Source: Trichomonas vaginalis G3 (Eukaryota; Parabasalia; Trichomonadida; Trichomonadidae). Taken from it: 64,000 nt of DNA. The notes beneath the pieces are model-generated. The model ran no database searches. It worked only from the letters and a program-made list of their open reading frames with translations, and was not told the DNA's origin. Each line of letters opens with the position of its first letter. Within the stretch, counting starts at the first letter, position 1. The position numbers and the translations under genes were made by a program. Of the stretch, positions 18,519 through 28,239 are shown piece after piece. The stretch lies in NCBI RefSeq assembly GCF_026262505.1, contig NC_067207.1, positions 2,364,252 through 2,428,251 on the forward strand, read 5' to 3'.

Positions 18519-19184
18519 ATGGGTAAAGGTCAGGCAATCGGAGAAGGATTATTTGATATAACATACTTAATATCAGTTATTACTATGGGCATTATCATTC
18601 TTTGCACCTGCCATACTCTTGAAAGCCAATTATTTGGTGCAATGGCTGTTATTTTAGGCTGTGGAGATGCATTCCACCTTATCCCAAGAGTATGGGGCCT
18701 AACACACGAAGGACTTGATCATTATCCAAGAGCTCTTGGAATTGGAAAATTAGTTACATCTATTACAATGACAGTTTTCTATTTAGTCTTCTACTTTGTC
18801 TTAGAACTTCGTTATGATTACGTCAATGATGCAATGAGGTATTCAATGATTGCTCTTTCGATTTTAAGAATTGGACTTTGCTTATTACCACAAAACCAGT
18901 GGACAAAAGGCGAAGGAAACTACACAATGGGAATTGTTCGTAATATTCCATTCTTTGCAATTGGAATCATTATTATGGTTCTTTGTTTCAAGTTAGCCAG
19001 ATCCGATCCATTCATGAAATTATCATGGCTTGCCGTCTTCCTCTCATTCTTGTTTTATGCTCCAGTCGTACTCTTAGTCCATAAATTCAAATTTGTCGGA
19101 ATGCTTATGATACCAAAGACCATTGTATATCTTTGGCTTGTTATTATGGGTTATCAAACTTATGTTGGAATTAGACTTAATTAA
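18519..19184 (+). CDS. polytopic membrane protein, about 7 spans
   Basis: 221 residues with about seven hydrophobic segments, e.g. LFDITYLISVITMGIIILC, VTSITMTVFYLVFYFVL, FFAIGIIIMVLCF and LAVFLSFLFYAPVVLLV. There is no signal peptide and the soluble loops are short. A conserved-looking motif, GCGDAFHLIPRVWGL, follows the second span. I recall similar motifs in uncharacterised membrane proteins of anaerobic Firmicutes, so gene transfer from bacteria is possible, but this is from memory and unproven. No catalytic residues can be assigned. A close initiator-like motif supports the ATG. Confidence 0.8.
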   Translation: MGKGQAIGEGLFDITYLISVITMGIIILCTCHTLESQLFGAMAVILGCGDAFHLIPRVWGLTHEGLDHYPRALGIGKLVTSITMTVFYLVFYFVLELRYDYVNDAMRYSMIALSILRIGLCLLPQNQWTKGEGNYTMGIVRNIPFFAIGIIIMVLCFKLARSDPFMKLSWLAVFLSFLFYAPVVLLVHKFKFVGMLMIPKTIVYLWLVIMGYQTYVGIRLN

Positions 19185-22031
19185 TGTGGATATATTTTAA
19201 ATTGAAAAATAAAAATCTTTTCATATTATTTTACACACACCAAGCCATCGCTATGATATTCTTTCTACTGATATTTTTAAGATAATATTTCCGATTTTTT
19301 TTTTACCCTTTCTTTTTCTCTTTTGCAGTGCTGGAATAATCCATTTCACATGTAAAATCATTTTTATATTCCTTTCATCTTATATTTAAATTGTAAAATT
19401 ATTAACTAATTTGCCTGACGTGAAATCAAATGCTAATTTGACGGACGTGAAATAATTCTATTATAAGTGCTATATTTGTAATTTTCTTATAGTTGGCTAC
19501 GTGAAATATGAAAAATTTCTCAATAAGCTGAAAAGTCATTAGAACCTTAACGAAGAAAACTGCACAAAATAGCTGATGACAATACAATGTTATCATTGAG
19601 CTAAGACATAAAAAAAATTTTAAAATTTAAGGGTCCACTGTAAGGCCAAATAAGGCCTATCGTCGTCCCAAAAATATTGCTCAAGATGGTGCTTTACTAA
19701 GGCCCAAAACTTAAAAAAACACAAAAAAATTAACTTTACTCTTTTGAGATCCTTATCAGATGTGCAACAATTTGATGCAGTATCGCAGTTCAAATCTGAT
19801 TTTTTAATGTAGATGTACTCTAACATCCTTTAAAAAATGCAAAATGATATTAATTAAGCTTTTCATTTCTGTATCATACACGAAACAAAATCGTTCATTA
19901 TACTAAAATTTATCAAAGTTTGATTAATGAAAAAATAATATCTAAATTTTTACATTGAGTCGGCTATTGATATGGTTAATATTAAATCTTGTAAAAATTG
20001 GCATTATCCAGAATAATACCCACTAAAATACACAATTTTTTTTTAAAAAAATTTTATCAATTGTTATGGTATATCTTTATGATAATGAATAAAATGCTTA
20101 TTTTTCATAAGTAAATACATAATTTATGCTTAAACACAAAAAATAACACGAAAATTTTTGGCCAACATATCTAAACTAAGGATAATGGTTTGAATATATA
20201 AACAATAATACTTTGTCCAGGGAATTAAATTTGTGCTATCCAATTGTCAATTCTTTGAATTTTTTTTAAATGCAAGATATCCCGGCATTAGCCTCAATAA
20301 ATATATATATTATGCATCATAATATTAGTTTGTAATGGCATTAAAGCGAAATTCCTAATTTCTTCTCAATTAAATTCCTTGAAAAACATTGGAATTAATG
20401 ATTGGAAATAAGTCAAAAAAATTCCTAATATAAAACTTATACTTAAGATAAAATTAAAATTCGAAAATATCTATTTTTCAAAACACGCATCCAGAAGCGA
20501 AAAAATTCGAAAAAATCATTTTCTTATAATACTCGCTGATTTTGCAATTTTTATGTGATTTGAAGTGATAGAATAAATTATCATCTTACTAAAACATATA
20601 CTTCATTGTTACATTCACAAAATATTAATCAGAACACTAGGAAAAGTGGATTTTCGAAAAAAGACGATAACGATTAATTGCAAATCGCCTCTCAATTTTG
20701 AGAGACTTTCAATTTTTACATTGGACCCTTAAATTTCAAAATATCAAGTTCAGTTCGACTATGTATGTAGTAATTCCTCAATAAAGTGCCAAAACCCTAT
20801 TAAAATATATGAACATTTTCAACATTTTAATGTTTTTATTTAAAAATTTGATGGAATATGAGCTTCAAACAATTATTATGTAAATAAAAATAATTAAATA
20901 TATGTATTTATTCGTATTACAACCGTAGTAAGTCGATTCTTCCTTTCTTCTACTGAGGTTTGAATTTGATTTCGAATTGTAAAGAGATTCAAAGGGAAAA
21001 TACTAGCGGATAAAAACTACCTCCATGAAAGGGTCATAATGGAGTCAAGTTGTATTTTTTGATATTTTTTGCTTTTCGAGCCTAAATAGGTAGTCAAGAT
21101 AATGACTAAAAATAAGGTTCTAAATTCTGAAGTTTACATGATCCTCTCGTGTGCACCCTTAACAATCCTTCGTTTAGTTCAACATTTGTGAGTTTAGTGC
21201 AGTTGTTGAAACAAAAATCTCCAATCGAAGTACAAAGATGATTAATTGATAGAAATTTAAAATTCTCGATCAATAATACTTTGGCGAAGATGTGAAAACA
21301 TGTTTTTTACTTGTTAGCCTATTGAATATTAAGGAATTACTTTCATGAGTTAAAATGAGATCATAGTGAGTAAGAGATGTAAATCATTCAAAATTGAGCG
21401 GATGATGGCCATTAAAAAAATTATTGAAATATATAGTAGTAAAAGAATAGGACAAGAAAACGTATTTCATTTTTGAACCTCAATCCGATGTTTTGAGATG
21501 ATCGGAAGAACTCAAAATTATAGTTTATTATGCTCAAATTTTAATATTTTGGATGAATGAAAATTCCTTATAATTTTGAGAGCATTCTCAATTTTAAATA
21601 CATTTTCTAACCAATGTGAAAATATTTATTAAGTTATTAATTGGAATACAATCAATACCGATATTTCTCAAAAGTTGAAATTTTTATTATTATATATATT
21701 TGATTGTTATTTGAGAGTATATATATTTTCATCAATAAATTAATTGAGGGAAAATCTGTTTATCTCAAAAATTCAAAAAAATGATAGTATAATTTTTTCA
21801 TAATCAGCTTCTCCTAAATAAATACAGACTAATATTTATCATAAATATTTTTGAGCCTTTCCAACGATATTTTACTGTACATATCTCAAAAATTTTTCAT
21901 AATTTATTTTGAAAATAAGATATTTAAATTATGCTCAGACATATTTTCCAATTTTAAATTCTAACCTCTTCAATTTTATTTAAGTGTTCTCAATCTTATG
22001 AAAAGCCAAGTTGATAAGTTAAATTTTTTAA
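19185..22031. other. 2.8 kb gene-poor region
   Basis: The longest stretch without a convincing gene. It contains the inverted-repeat unit described separately (about 19612-20744). A 68-codon minus-strand frame ends at the left repeat (19620-19826; ...FWDDDRPYLALQWTLKF) and could be a decayed coding remnant. Beyond 20.75 kb the sequence is AT-rich with no frame of note up to the Thr/Pro-rich surface protein gene. Confidence 0.6.
19612..20744. mobile_element. putative non-autonomous element bounded by inverted repeats
   Basis: The two ends carry matching inverted repeats of about 26 bases with two mismatches, sharing AAATTTAAGGGTCCA then TGTAA. The left copy runs to about 19643 and the right copy starts at about 20716. 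The repeats contain TTAA next to GGGTCCA (TTAA at 19627-19630 and 20729-20732). If TTAA is the target duplication, the unit is GGGTCCA...TGGACCC, 1,098 bp, compatible with a TTAA-inserting DNA transposon derivative. No transposase is encoded. A near-perfect palindrome (CTCTCAATTTTGAGAG) lies just inside the right end. Family unknown. The short flanking AAATTT symmetry makes the exact boundary uncertain. Confidence 0.4.
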
Positions 22032-23648
22032 ATGCTTTTTATTCTTTTTTTCCTAGCTGCTTCAGAAACTTTAACACCATTCCTGCAGCAGATTGGTCTG
22101 CCAGTTACAACTTTTTTTTCAGTAACTATCAATGCAAATGCAGTTCCAGCTTTTTACTATATTCAATCGACTTCATCTTCATATACATTCACTTTATATA
22201 AATTAGATGACTCAGGTACAGAAATTTCACGCGAGGTTGTAGATCCAACAACAAATCCCTATATATATATTACTGATTGCAAATCTTCTTTAAATTGCAA
22301 GATGAATAAAATTATTCCAGCTGGTGATTATGTATATGGAGCGGCTGGGTTTACAGGATGCGAAAATGGTTTCCAAATATTTCCAGGAAGTAATATTCAC
22401 CTTAATTTTCGTCAAGGAATACCTTCAAATATTTTGCCAATTTATCCAAATCATAATAGATGTTTCTTGTTTTCTGGTATTATTAACTCTGCAACAATTA
22501 CAAATAACATGGACTCAATAAATTCTGTCCAATATCATGTCGAACAAGCAACATCATGGACAACTGTTAACCAAGGCCAATCAGTAAGTGTTGCTACAAA
22601 AAATGGTGTGCAAGATAATGATCTTCTATTTGTTAAAGTATCACTTGGAAATTTTACAACAGTACCAGATTTAGATATTGCTTTTACAGCAAAAGAAGGT
22701 AATGACAATTTGGAACCTTCCCAATACTATCAAATCCCTCCACCTACTCCAATAGAAACTCCTTATGATACTCCTTATCTTTCACCGTTTGTGACTGCAT
22801 TTCATACACCAAATGATACACCTTTCATTACAGCACACACAACTCCATTCAAAACTGTATTCGATACACCTTATTTGACTCCATATTCAACAAACGAATA
22901 TACACCATCGATAACAGCTTTTAGTACACCATTTGATACAGTATCAAGTACACAAGCAACTACACCATATATAACTGCTTTTTCGACACCTCATTCAACA
23001 CCTTATATTACTAACTTTAATACTCCATTTGACACCCCATTTTCCACTGCATTTTCAACGGCGCATTCAACTCCTGCTTCAACCGCCCACAAAACTCCTT
23101 TTTCTACCCAATTCTCGACTCCATTTTCTACCGCGTTTTCTACTCCATATCAGACCAATGGAGTCACTCCTCACGTATCTCCGCCACCTAGAACTAACAG
23201 CGAGACTCCTTTCAGCACGGCTGAGTCAACTCCTGCGATAACTCCGGTAGAAACCGAAATTCCAGCGACACCTGAAGAGACAGCTTCAACATCCGTATAC
23301 ATAAAGACACCAAGATGGACTGTTAAACCCACCGCGACCCCTTATTTCGATGGATACGAAGGAACTCCGATAGATCCAAATCCGATCATTGTTGCCATCA
23401 AAGAGACACATCCACCGATCCAAACAGATTATATAAAACCAACTGTTGCCAAAACTAAAAAGATTATAACTGTTTCAATGGGCACTGCCATGATTGTCTC
23501 CATTATTACGCTATCTGTTGTTAATATTATTAGACAGACTTTTAAGATAAGACAGATTATGAAAGGAAATGCTGATCAGGCATTGTTTTCAGATCCCGAT
23601 AATTGGGAATCATTTACTTTCTCTTTTTATTCATATAGTGAAGAATAA
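22032..23648 (+). CDS. Thr/Pro-rich single-pass surface protein
   Basis: 538 residues with type I topology. A hydrophobic signal peptide (MLFILFFLAASETL) leads to a folded-looking ectodomain with Cys pairs (~15-230). A 200-residue mucin-like stalk (~235-438) follows, made of repeats of TPF/TPY-x-T/TAFST (for example TPFDTPFSTAFSTAHSTP). Then come one membrane span (~477-500, MGTAMIVSIITLSVVNII) and a 40-residue cytosolic tail ending FSFYSYSEE. The stalk offers dozens of Thr/Ser O-glycosylation sites and NxT sites occur in the head. Trichomonads carry a dense glycocalyx, so a surface role is likely. The head domain is not recognised. Codon repetition in the stalk suggests repeat-number variation between alleles. 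Confidence 0.85.
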   Translation: MLFILFFLAASETLTPFLQQIGLPVTTFFSVTINANAVPAFYYIQSTSSSYTFTLYKLDDSGTEISREVVDPTTNPYIYITDCKSSLNCKMNKIIPAGDYVYGAAGFTGCENGFQIFPGSNIHLNFRQGIPSNILPIYPNHNRCFLFSGIINSATITNNMDSINSVQYHVEQATSWTTVNQGQSVSVATKNGVQDNDLLFVKVSLGNFTTVPDLDIAFTAKEGNDNLEPSQYYQIPPPTPIETPYDTPYLSPFVTAFHTPNDTPFITAHTTPFKTVFDTPYLTPYSTNEYTPSITAFSTPFDTVSSTQATTPYITAFSTPHSTPYITNFNTPFDTPFSTAFSTAHSTPASTAHKTPFSTQFSTPFSTAFSTPYQTNGVTPHVSPPPRTNSETPFSTAESTPAITPVETEIPATPEETASTSVYIKTPRWTVKPTATPYFDGYEGTPIDPNPIIVAIKETHPPIQTDYIKPTVAKTKKIITVSMGTAMIVSIITLSVVNIIRQTFKIRQIMKGNADQALFSDPDNWESFTFSFYSYSEE

Positions 23649-24024
23649 TAAATTGTTTGTATTTATTTTTTATGAATTTTATGTCTTTTTCTTCTTTTAT
23701 TGTTTTGTTTTGGAGAATTTTTCAGATCATTTTAAAATAGTTCCTTGTAAATCATTGAATCAATTCAAAAATTATGAAAGAGACGGAATTATTTTTAATC
23801 AATGTTTCAGATCAAAATGAACAAACATCATGACTGTTTTAAGTTTGCTTGGCAACAAAATGAAAGAATTTTTCATAATTTTAATCAAACACTCATTATT
23901 GATCAAAACATCGAAAATTACATTTCGAAAAAATAAGATTATCAAGAATTTGATTAGTAATATCACAGGTTATATATTTACAAGCATAATCAAGTCAAAA
24001 TTTGTAACAAAATAAGTCAATAAA
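23649..24024. other. intergenic between converging genes, nothing recognised
   Basis: AT-rich 3' flanks. A 61-codon frame here is Lys/Ile-rich and not protein-like. Confidence 0.5.
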
Positions 24025-24606
24025 TTACTCTTTTCCGAGTTTGTGACGAAGATCATGAACTTCTGTATTGAGATTCTTTAACTTGTTCTGAGCTTCGATA
24101 AACTCTGGCCATTGGCGCTTATTCTGCTGTAATTGAGCACGAAGTTTCTCATTTTCAGCCATGAGTGCTTCAACATCAATTTTTTCATCAACTGGAGCTT
24201 CGTCTTTTGTTTCCTTGGCAGCAGGCATCTTATCAGCGTTCATAATTAATTTTCCTGCAAGTAAGTTAGCAGCATCAGTAGAAGCTTCATTTTCTAAGTC
24301 TGGAATTGATAATTCAAGAAGAAGGTTTTCTTTTTGAGCATCAAGTAAGATCTGGCGAATTAAGTTTACATTAATATCGCGCATGTGAATCAATTCCGTG
24401 TGCATCGTCTTTGCAATTGCTTCTGGAAATTCTGCAAGTGTCTTTAAGGCTTCTTTACCACCATACGTGTCATCTCTGTTGAATTTCTCTTTAAGGAGTT
24501 CATTAAGTTCAACTGAAATTTCGCCTCTTGTTTCATCACGATTTTGTCTTTCAAATTTGAGAAAATCAATAAGTTCCTTTGTTTGTTGAGGGGTAAGATC
24601 TTCCAT
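24025..24606 (-). CDS. LZTFL1 (BBS17)-like coiled-coil protein
   Basis: 193 residues. The N-terminal helical domain aligns with leucine zipper transcription factor-like 1. TPQQTKELIDFLKFERQNRDE parallels HHQNEVINYMRFARSKRG, and the later segment HTELIHMRDINVNLIRQILLDAQKE parallels its ESELINTAYTNVLLLRQLFAQAEK, followed in both by LSIPDLEN / TDISELEN. A C-terminal coiled coil (LMAENEKLRAQLQQNKRQW...) completes it. It is shorter than the ~300-residue animal protein because the coiled coil ends early. LZTFL1 controls entry of the BBSome into cilia. In a flagellate with free flagella a similar role is plausible but inferred. The alignment is by eye. Confidence 0.7.
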   Translation of the reverse strand: MEDLTPQQTKELIDFLKFERQNRDETRGEISVELNELLKEKFNRDDTYGGKEALKTLAEFPEAIAKTMHTELIHMRDINVNLIRQILLDAQKENLLLELSIPDLENEASTDAANLLAGKLIMNADKMPAAKETKDEAPVDEKIDVEALMAENEKLRAQLQQNKRQWPEFIEAQNKLKNLNTEVHDLRHKLGKE

Positions 24607-24968
24607 TTCGAGATTTTTTATTATTGGGGGAGATATTTTTTGGAAGGTGGATATTAGGAAATGATAGATAGGAACTATGTTGCCGCAAGAATTACTTCGT
24701 CCAAGGCCAAATATATTACATCCTAATGAAATGGAGTTGTAAAAAATGGTAAGTATCGTAGAAATTCAAAAAAGATTACAAATTATCTCATATCTCAGCG
24801 TAGGTAAGAAGAAATGATGTTTCCATTCACTTCTCATCATTAAACTGCCTACAAAAAGAAAAAGGCAGCAATTTGTGGCCAATCATGTTTTAATTAACTG
24901 CTTATAGAAGAAATAGGGGAAAAAATAGATTTTTTTGTGGAAATGGACATGGAATTGTTTAATCGAGT
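24607..24968. other. intergenic, nothing recognised
   Basis: Upstream of the LZTFL1-like gene and downstream of GAPDH. No further feature is seen. Confidence 0.5.
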
Positions 24969-26066
24969 TTAAAGGTATTGCTCAAGGCGGTGGAAGATAT
25001 CAGCGCAGCGGCATGAGTACATCCACTCGTTATCGTACCAGGAGAGAACCTTGACGAGTGTGCCCTGGCCTTCTGGGTTTGGAAGGACCATTGTTGAGAG
25101 TGAGTCAACGATGGATGAGTACTGGCAGCCGATGATATCGGATGAAACGATTGGGTCTGTGACGTATGTCATGATGCCCTTGAGGGAGCCTTCCTCTGTA
25201 GCCTTCTTGAGGGCAGCATTGACTTCCTGCTTTGTGACCTTGGCGTTAACGTTGACTGTGAGGTCGACGAGGGAGCCTGTGATTGTTGGGACACGAAGAG
25301 CGAAGCCATCGAGGGACTTTGGTGGGAGACCATGGCAAACCTTTGGAAGAGCGATAGCAGCACCTGTGGATGTTGGGATGATGTTCATGCCAGCAGCACG
25401 AGCACGGCGGAGATCCTTGTGCATTGTATCAGCGACAACCTGATCGTTTGTATAGGAGTGGACTGTTGTCATGAAGCCGTTGCGGATTCCGAAGGCGTTG
25501 TTGAGTGTCTTAGCGACTGGGCCAAGGCAGTTTGTTGTGCAGGAAGCGTTGGAGATGCACTTTGTCTCTGGCTTGAGATCTTCATCGTTGACACCGAGAA
25601 CGAGTGTGCATTCGATCTCATCAGCGGATGGGACGGAAAGGACAACCTTCTTAGCGCCGGAGATGATGTGGCCATCATAGCCATCCTTTGTGACCTTGCC
25701 ATCAACAACTTCAGCCTTTGAGCGGAAGATACCTGTTGACTCGAGGACAACATCGATACCGAGCTCCTTCCATGGGAGCTGGGATGGGCCAAGGCGGCCA
25801 CCGATGGACTTGACTACCCACTTGTCATCGCCCTCACCAACTGTGAATTCTTGCTTTTCCTCGTCGACTGTGACTGGTTCTGGGAAAGCACGGTGAGCTG
25901 TATCGTACTTGAGGAGGTAAACGTTTGTCTTGATGTCACCAAGATCGTGGATAGCGACAACTTGGACATCCTTTGGGTAGAGCTTGCGGCAAGCGCGGAA
26001 AACGAGACGGCCGATTCTGCCGAAACCATTGATAGCAACCTTAACAACCTTTGAAAATTTTTCACC
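24969..26066 (-). CDS. glyceraldehyde-3-phosphate dehydrogenase, frame without an in-frame ATG
   Basis: The open frame encodes a complete GAPDH. It has the NAD-binding start KVAINGFGRIGRLVFRACRK, the active-site loop SNASCTTNCLGP with the catalytic Cys, the HSYTNDQ segment, GAAIALPKV, and the C-terminal SWYDNEW. It oxidises glyceraldehyde-3-phosphate in cytosolic glycolysis and is usually abundant; heavy use of C-ending codons fits that. The oddity is that the frame runs back to a TAA at 26067-26069 with no ATG before KVAINGF. An ATG at 26081-26083 exists one frame off (MYNHNKVKNFQ...), and no trichomonad-type intron signals are visible. A one-base indel in the AAAAATTTTC run near 26055-26063, either real or an assembly error, would explain it. 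The enzyme identity is certain. The 5' boundary is not. Confidence 0.9.
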   Translation of the reverse strand, partial: GEKFSKVVKVAINGFGRIGRLVFRACRKLYPKDVQVVAIHDLGDIKTNVYLLKYDTAHRAFPEPVTVDEEKQEFTVGEGDDKWVVKSIGGRLGPSQLPWKELGIDVVLESTGIFRSKAEVVDGKVTKDGYDGHIISGAKKVVLSVPSADEIECTLVLGVNDEDLKPETKCISNASCTTNCLGPVAKTLNNAFGIRNGFMTTVHSYTNDQVVADTMHKDLRRARAAGMNIIPTSTGAAIALPKVCHGLPPKSLDGFALRVPTITGSLVDLTVNVNAKVTKQEVNAALKKATEEGSLKGIMTYVTDPIVSSDIIGCQYSSIVDSLSTMVLPNPEGQGTLVKVLSWYDNEWMYSCRCADIFHRLEQYL

Positions 26067-26217
26067 TTATTATGATTGTACATAGGTTCAATGTATCAAT
26101 CAAATATCAACATCAATCTCTTATTTTTCAAAAAAGAATGGTGAAATACGAATAACAACAATACAAAATAAAAAATTTATTCAAACAAACAATATTCAAT
26201 AAGATTTAACCGATTTT

Positions 26218-28239
26218 TTATCCAAAATCTGTTACAATTTGTTCATGAAGTAATAACTTACTTTCCAACCTATCTTGACGTCTCTTTATCCTCAAGTGCC
26301 ATAAAACAATCAATACTCCAACAATAATTATAATTATAACAATTGGACAGATAATTAAAGCAAATTTTTTGGAATTCTTGCTAGAATTATCACTTACAGG
26401 ACACATATTAGTATTTACTGTGAATGAAACACCTCCAACCTCTTTCTTTGGATATGAATCAGAGCATTCGACGTTTTTCACCGACAAACTATTCTTTAAG
26501 AAGTTTCCTGTAATTTCATTCGATCCGCAATACACAAATCCATCAATACTTGTATTCGCAAATGCAAAATTATCAATAAAAGTGACATTGTCAAAAATGT
26601 AAACTATCACTTTTTGCGATGTCACAAAATCTTTTGGCAAAATTACATGACCACCACAATTTTTGATCGTAATTTGTTCTAACATTGTTGCATTGACCAG
26701 TGGCGGGATATATGAAATATCAGCAGAATCGAAGGTAATTGATGCTAATTGATCCATTAAATGACCAATCTTTAAAAATTCAAAACAATTTGATTTGAAA
26801 ACGAAGCTTTGGAAGCTTTTGAGTTCTTGAAATCCATAATAATGAAGTTTCAACTCTGTTTTGATGCCAACAATGATAGTTTTCAATCCAAGGCAAGCAA
26901 AGAACGCCGAATACTGTATTTCTTCGACATTTTCAGGTAAGTATATACTAATTAACTTAAAGCATTCTTGGAAAGCTGCATAACGGATACTTTTGAGAGA
27001 TTTAGGTAAATCTACTTGTAATAAACTTTTACACGCGGCAAACATGAAATTTCCTATGACAGTTATCCTATCTGGTATCGATATTTGCTTAAGAGAGCTG
27101 CAATCCATAAAAGTTTGGTTTTCAAGATTTAATAATCCTTTTGGAAGCGAAATTTTCTCGATTTTATCGCAATAACCGAATGAGCATACACCAATTGTAT
27201 GCACACTCTCTGGAATTTCGATTGTTGATAATATTTCGCAATGATAAAAACAAAATTTTTCAAATTTTTCGAGTTTTTCCGGCATTTTTATATCAATAAG
27301 TTTCATACAATCAGAAAAAGAGTATTCTCCAATAGTTTTAAGGTTATTTGGCAGATTAATTCTTTCCAATTTTCTACAACCTTCAAAACAATGTTCTCCA
27401 ACAATTGTATCTGGATTTAAGAAGTTCACATGAGTTACGCCACTTTTATAAAACGCATAATTTGAAATATTGCTTAAACTCTTAGGAAAAGTTAAAGATT
27501 TAATTGATTCGCAATTTGCAAACGCGTAATCTTGTATTTCATCGAGGAATAATGGAAACTCAGCAAATTCTAAATCTTTACAATATCTGAATTCTTCTTT
27601 TCCGATTGTTTCAAGAGATTTCGGAAAAATAATATTTTTAATTCCAGAATTTTTAAAGGCACAGGAACTAATTGTAGCAACATTGTCGTGAAAAGTGACT
27701 TTTGTAAGTTTGACACAGTTTTCAAACGTAGAATTATGTATTTTTGTCAAACTTTTTGGAATTTTGATTTCTGTTAATGATGAACAGTTGAGAAATGCTT
27801 CCTTATCAATAAAATTTATTGTATCTGGTAAATCAATTCTTTCTAAGCTTGTACAATTGAAAAATGAACTTAATTTGATATTATTTAACCGATTTGGAAG
27901 AATAACTTCCTTTAAATTGTAGCAATTACTAAATAAATATTCTCCCATATATGCTTCTGGATTGGTGAATGTAACTTTTACTAAATTTATGCAATTTTCA
28001 AGTGCACTATCATCAATATACTCTAGTTTTGGAGGCAAAGTTATTTCAACAATGTTAATACAGTTTTTAAATGCTTCATCTCCTATTGATATTAAGGAAT
28101 TAGGAAAATTTACTGTTTTAATAATAAAACAATCCGTATATTTGCCAAAAGGAATTTCTCTAACACCTTCAGGTATATCCAGTATTTCAGTGTCTGGACA
28201 TACACAGGACAAAAGCTTAATTAAAAGAAACGAAAACAT
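26218..28239 (-). CDS. BspA-like leucine-rich repeat surface protein, single-pass
   Basis: 673 residues. A short signal peptide (MFSFLLIKLLSCVC) is followed by over twenty TpLRR/BspA repeats (~18-590), with units such as AFKNCINIVEITLPPKL and CFEGCRKLERINLPNNLKTIGEYSF. Then come one membrane span (~626-647, ALIICPIVIIIIIVGVLIVLW) and a 26-residue basic/acidic cytosolic tail (HLRIKRRQDRLESKLLLHEQ). This is the membrane-anchored class of trichomonad BspA-like proteins, candidate host-cell or matrix adhesins. Unlike the copy at the left edge it has a clear anchor. The ATG is supported by a TCACTTT initiator 13 bases upstream. Its 3' end is about 150 bases from the GAPDH frame on the same strand. 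Confidence 0.93.
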   Translation of the reverse strand: MFSFLLIKLLSCVCPDTEILDIPEGVREIPFGKYTDCFIIKTVNFPNSLISIGDEAFKNCINIVEITLPPKLEYIDDSALENCINLVKVTFTNPEAYMGEYLFSNCYNLKEVILPNRLNNIKLSSFFNCTSLERIDLPDTINFIDKEAFLNCSSLTEIKIPKSLTKIHNSTFENCVKLTKVTFHDNVATISSCAFKNSGIKNIIFPKSLETIGKEEFRYCKDLEFAEFPLFLDEIQDYAFANCESIKSLTFPKSLSNISNYAFYKSGVTHVNFLNPDTIVGEHCFEGCRKLERINLPNNLKTIGEYSFSDCMKLIDIKMPEKLEKFEKFCFYHCEILSTIEIPESVHTIGVCSFGYCDKIEKISLPKGLLNLENQTFMDCSSLKQISIPDRITVIGNFMFAACKSLLQVDLPKSLKSIRYAAFQECFKLISIYLPENVEEIQYSAFFACLGLKTIIVGIKTELKLHYYGFQELKSFQSFVFKSNCFEFLKIGHLMDQLASITFDSADISYIPPLVNATMLEQITIKNCGGHVILPKDFVTSQKVIVYIFDNVTFIDNFAFANTSIDGFVYCGSNEITGNFLKNSLSVKNVECSDSYPKKEVGGVSFTVNTNMCPVSDNSSKNSKKFALIICPIVIIIIIVGVLIVLWHLRIKRRQDRLESKLLLHEQIVTDFG

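Noticed and set aside
19620-19826. 68-codon frame next to the left inverted repeat as a transposase
   Set aside because: Too short, no catalytic motif; kept only as a possible relic within the inverted-repeat unit.
25051-26054. Long plus-strand frames across GAPDH
   Set aside because: Antisense shadows caused by the C/G-ending codons of GAPDH.
26044-26217. Possible intron upstream of the GAPDH frame
   Set aside because: No GTAYGT donor and no ACTAACACACAG-type branch/acceptor in the 150 bases before the coding start; a one-base indel is simpler.
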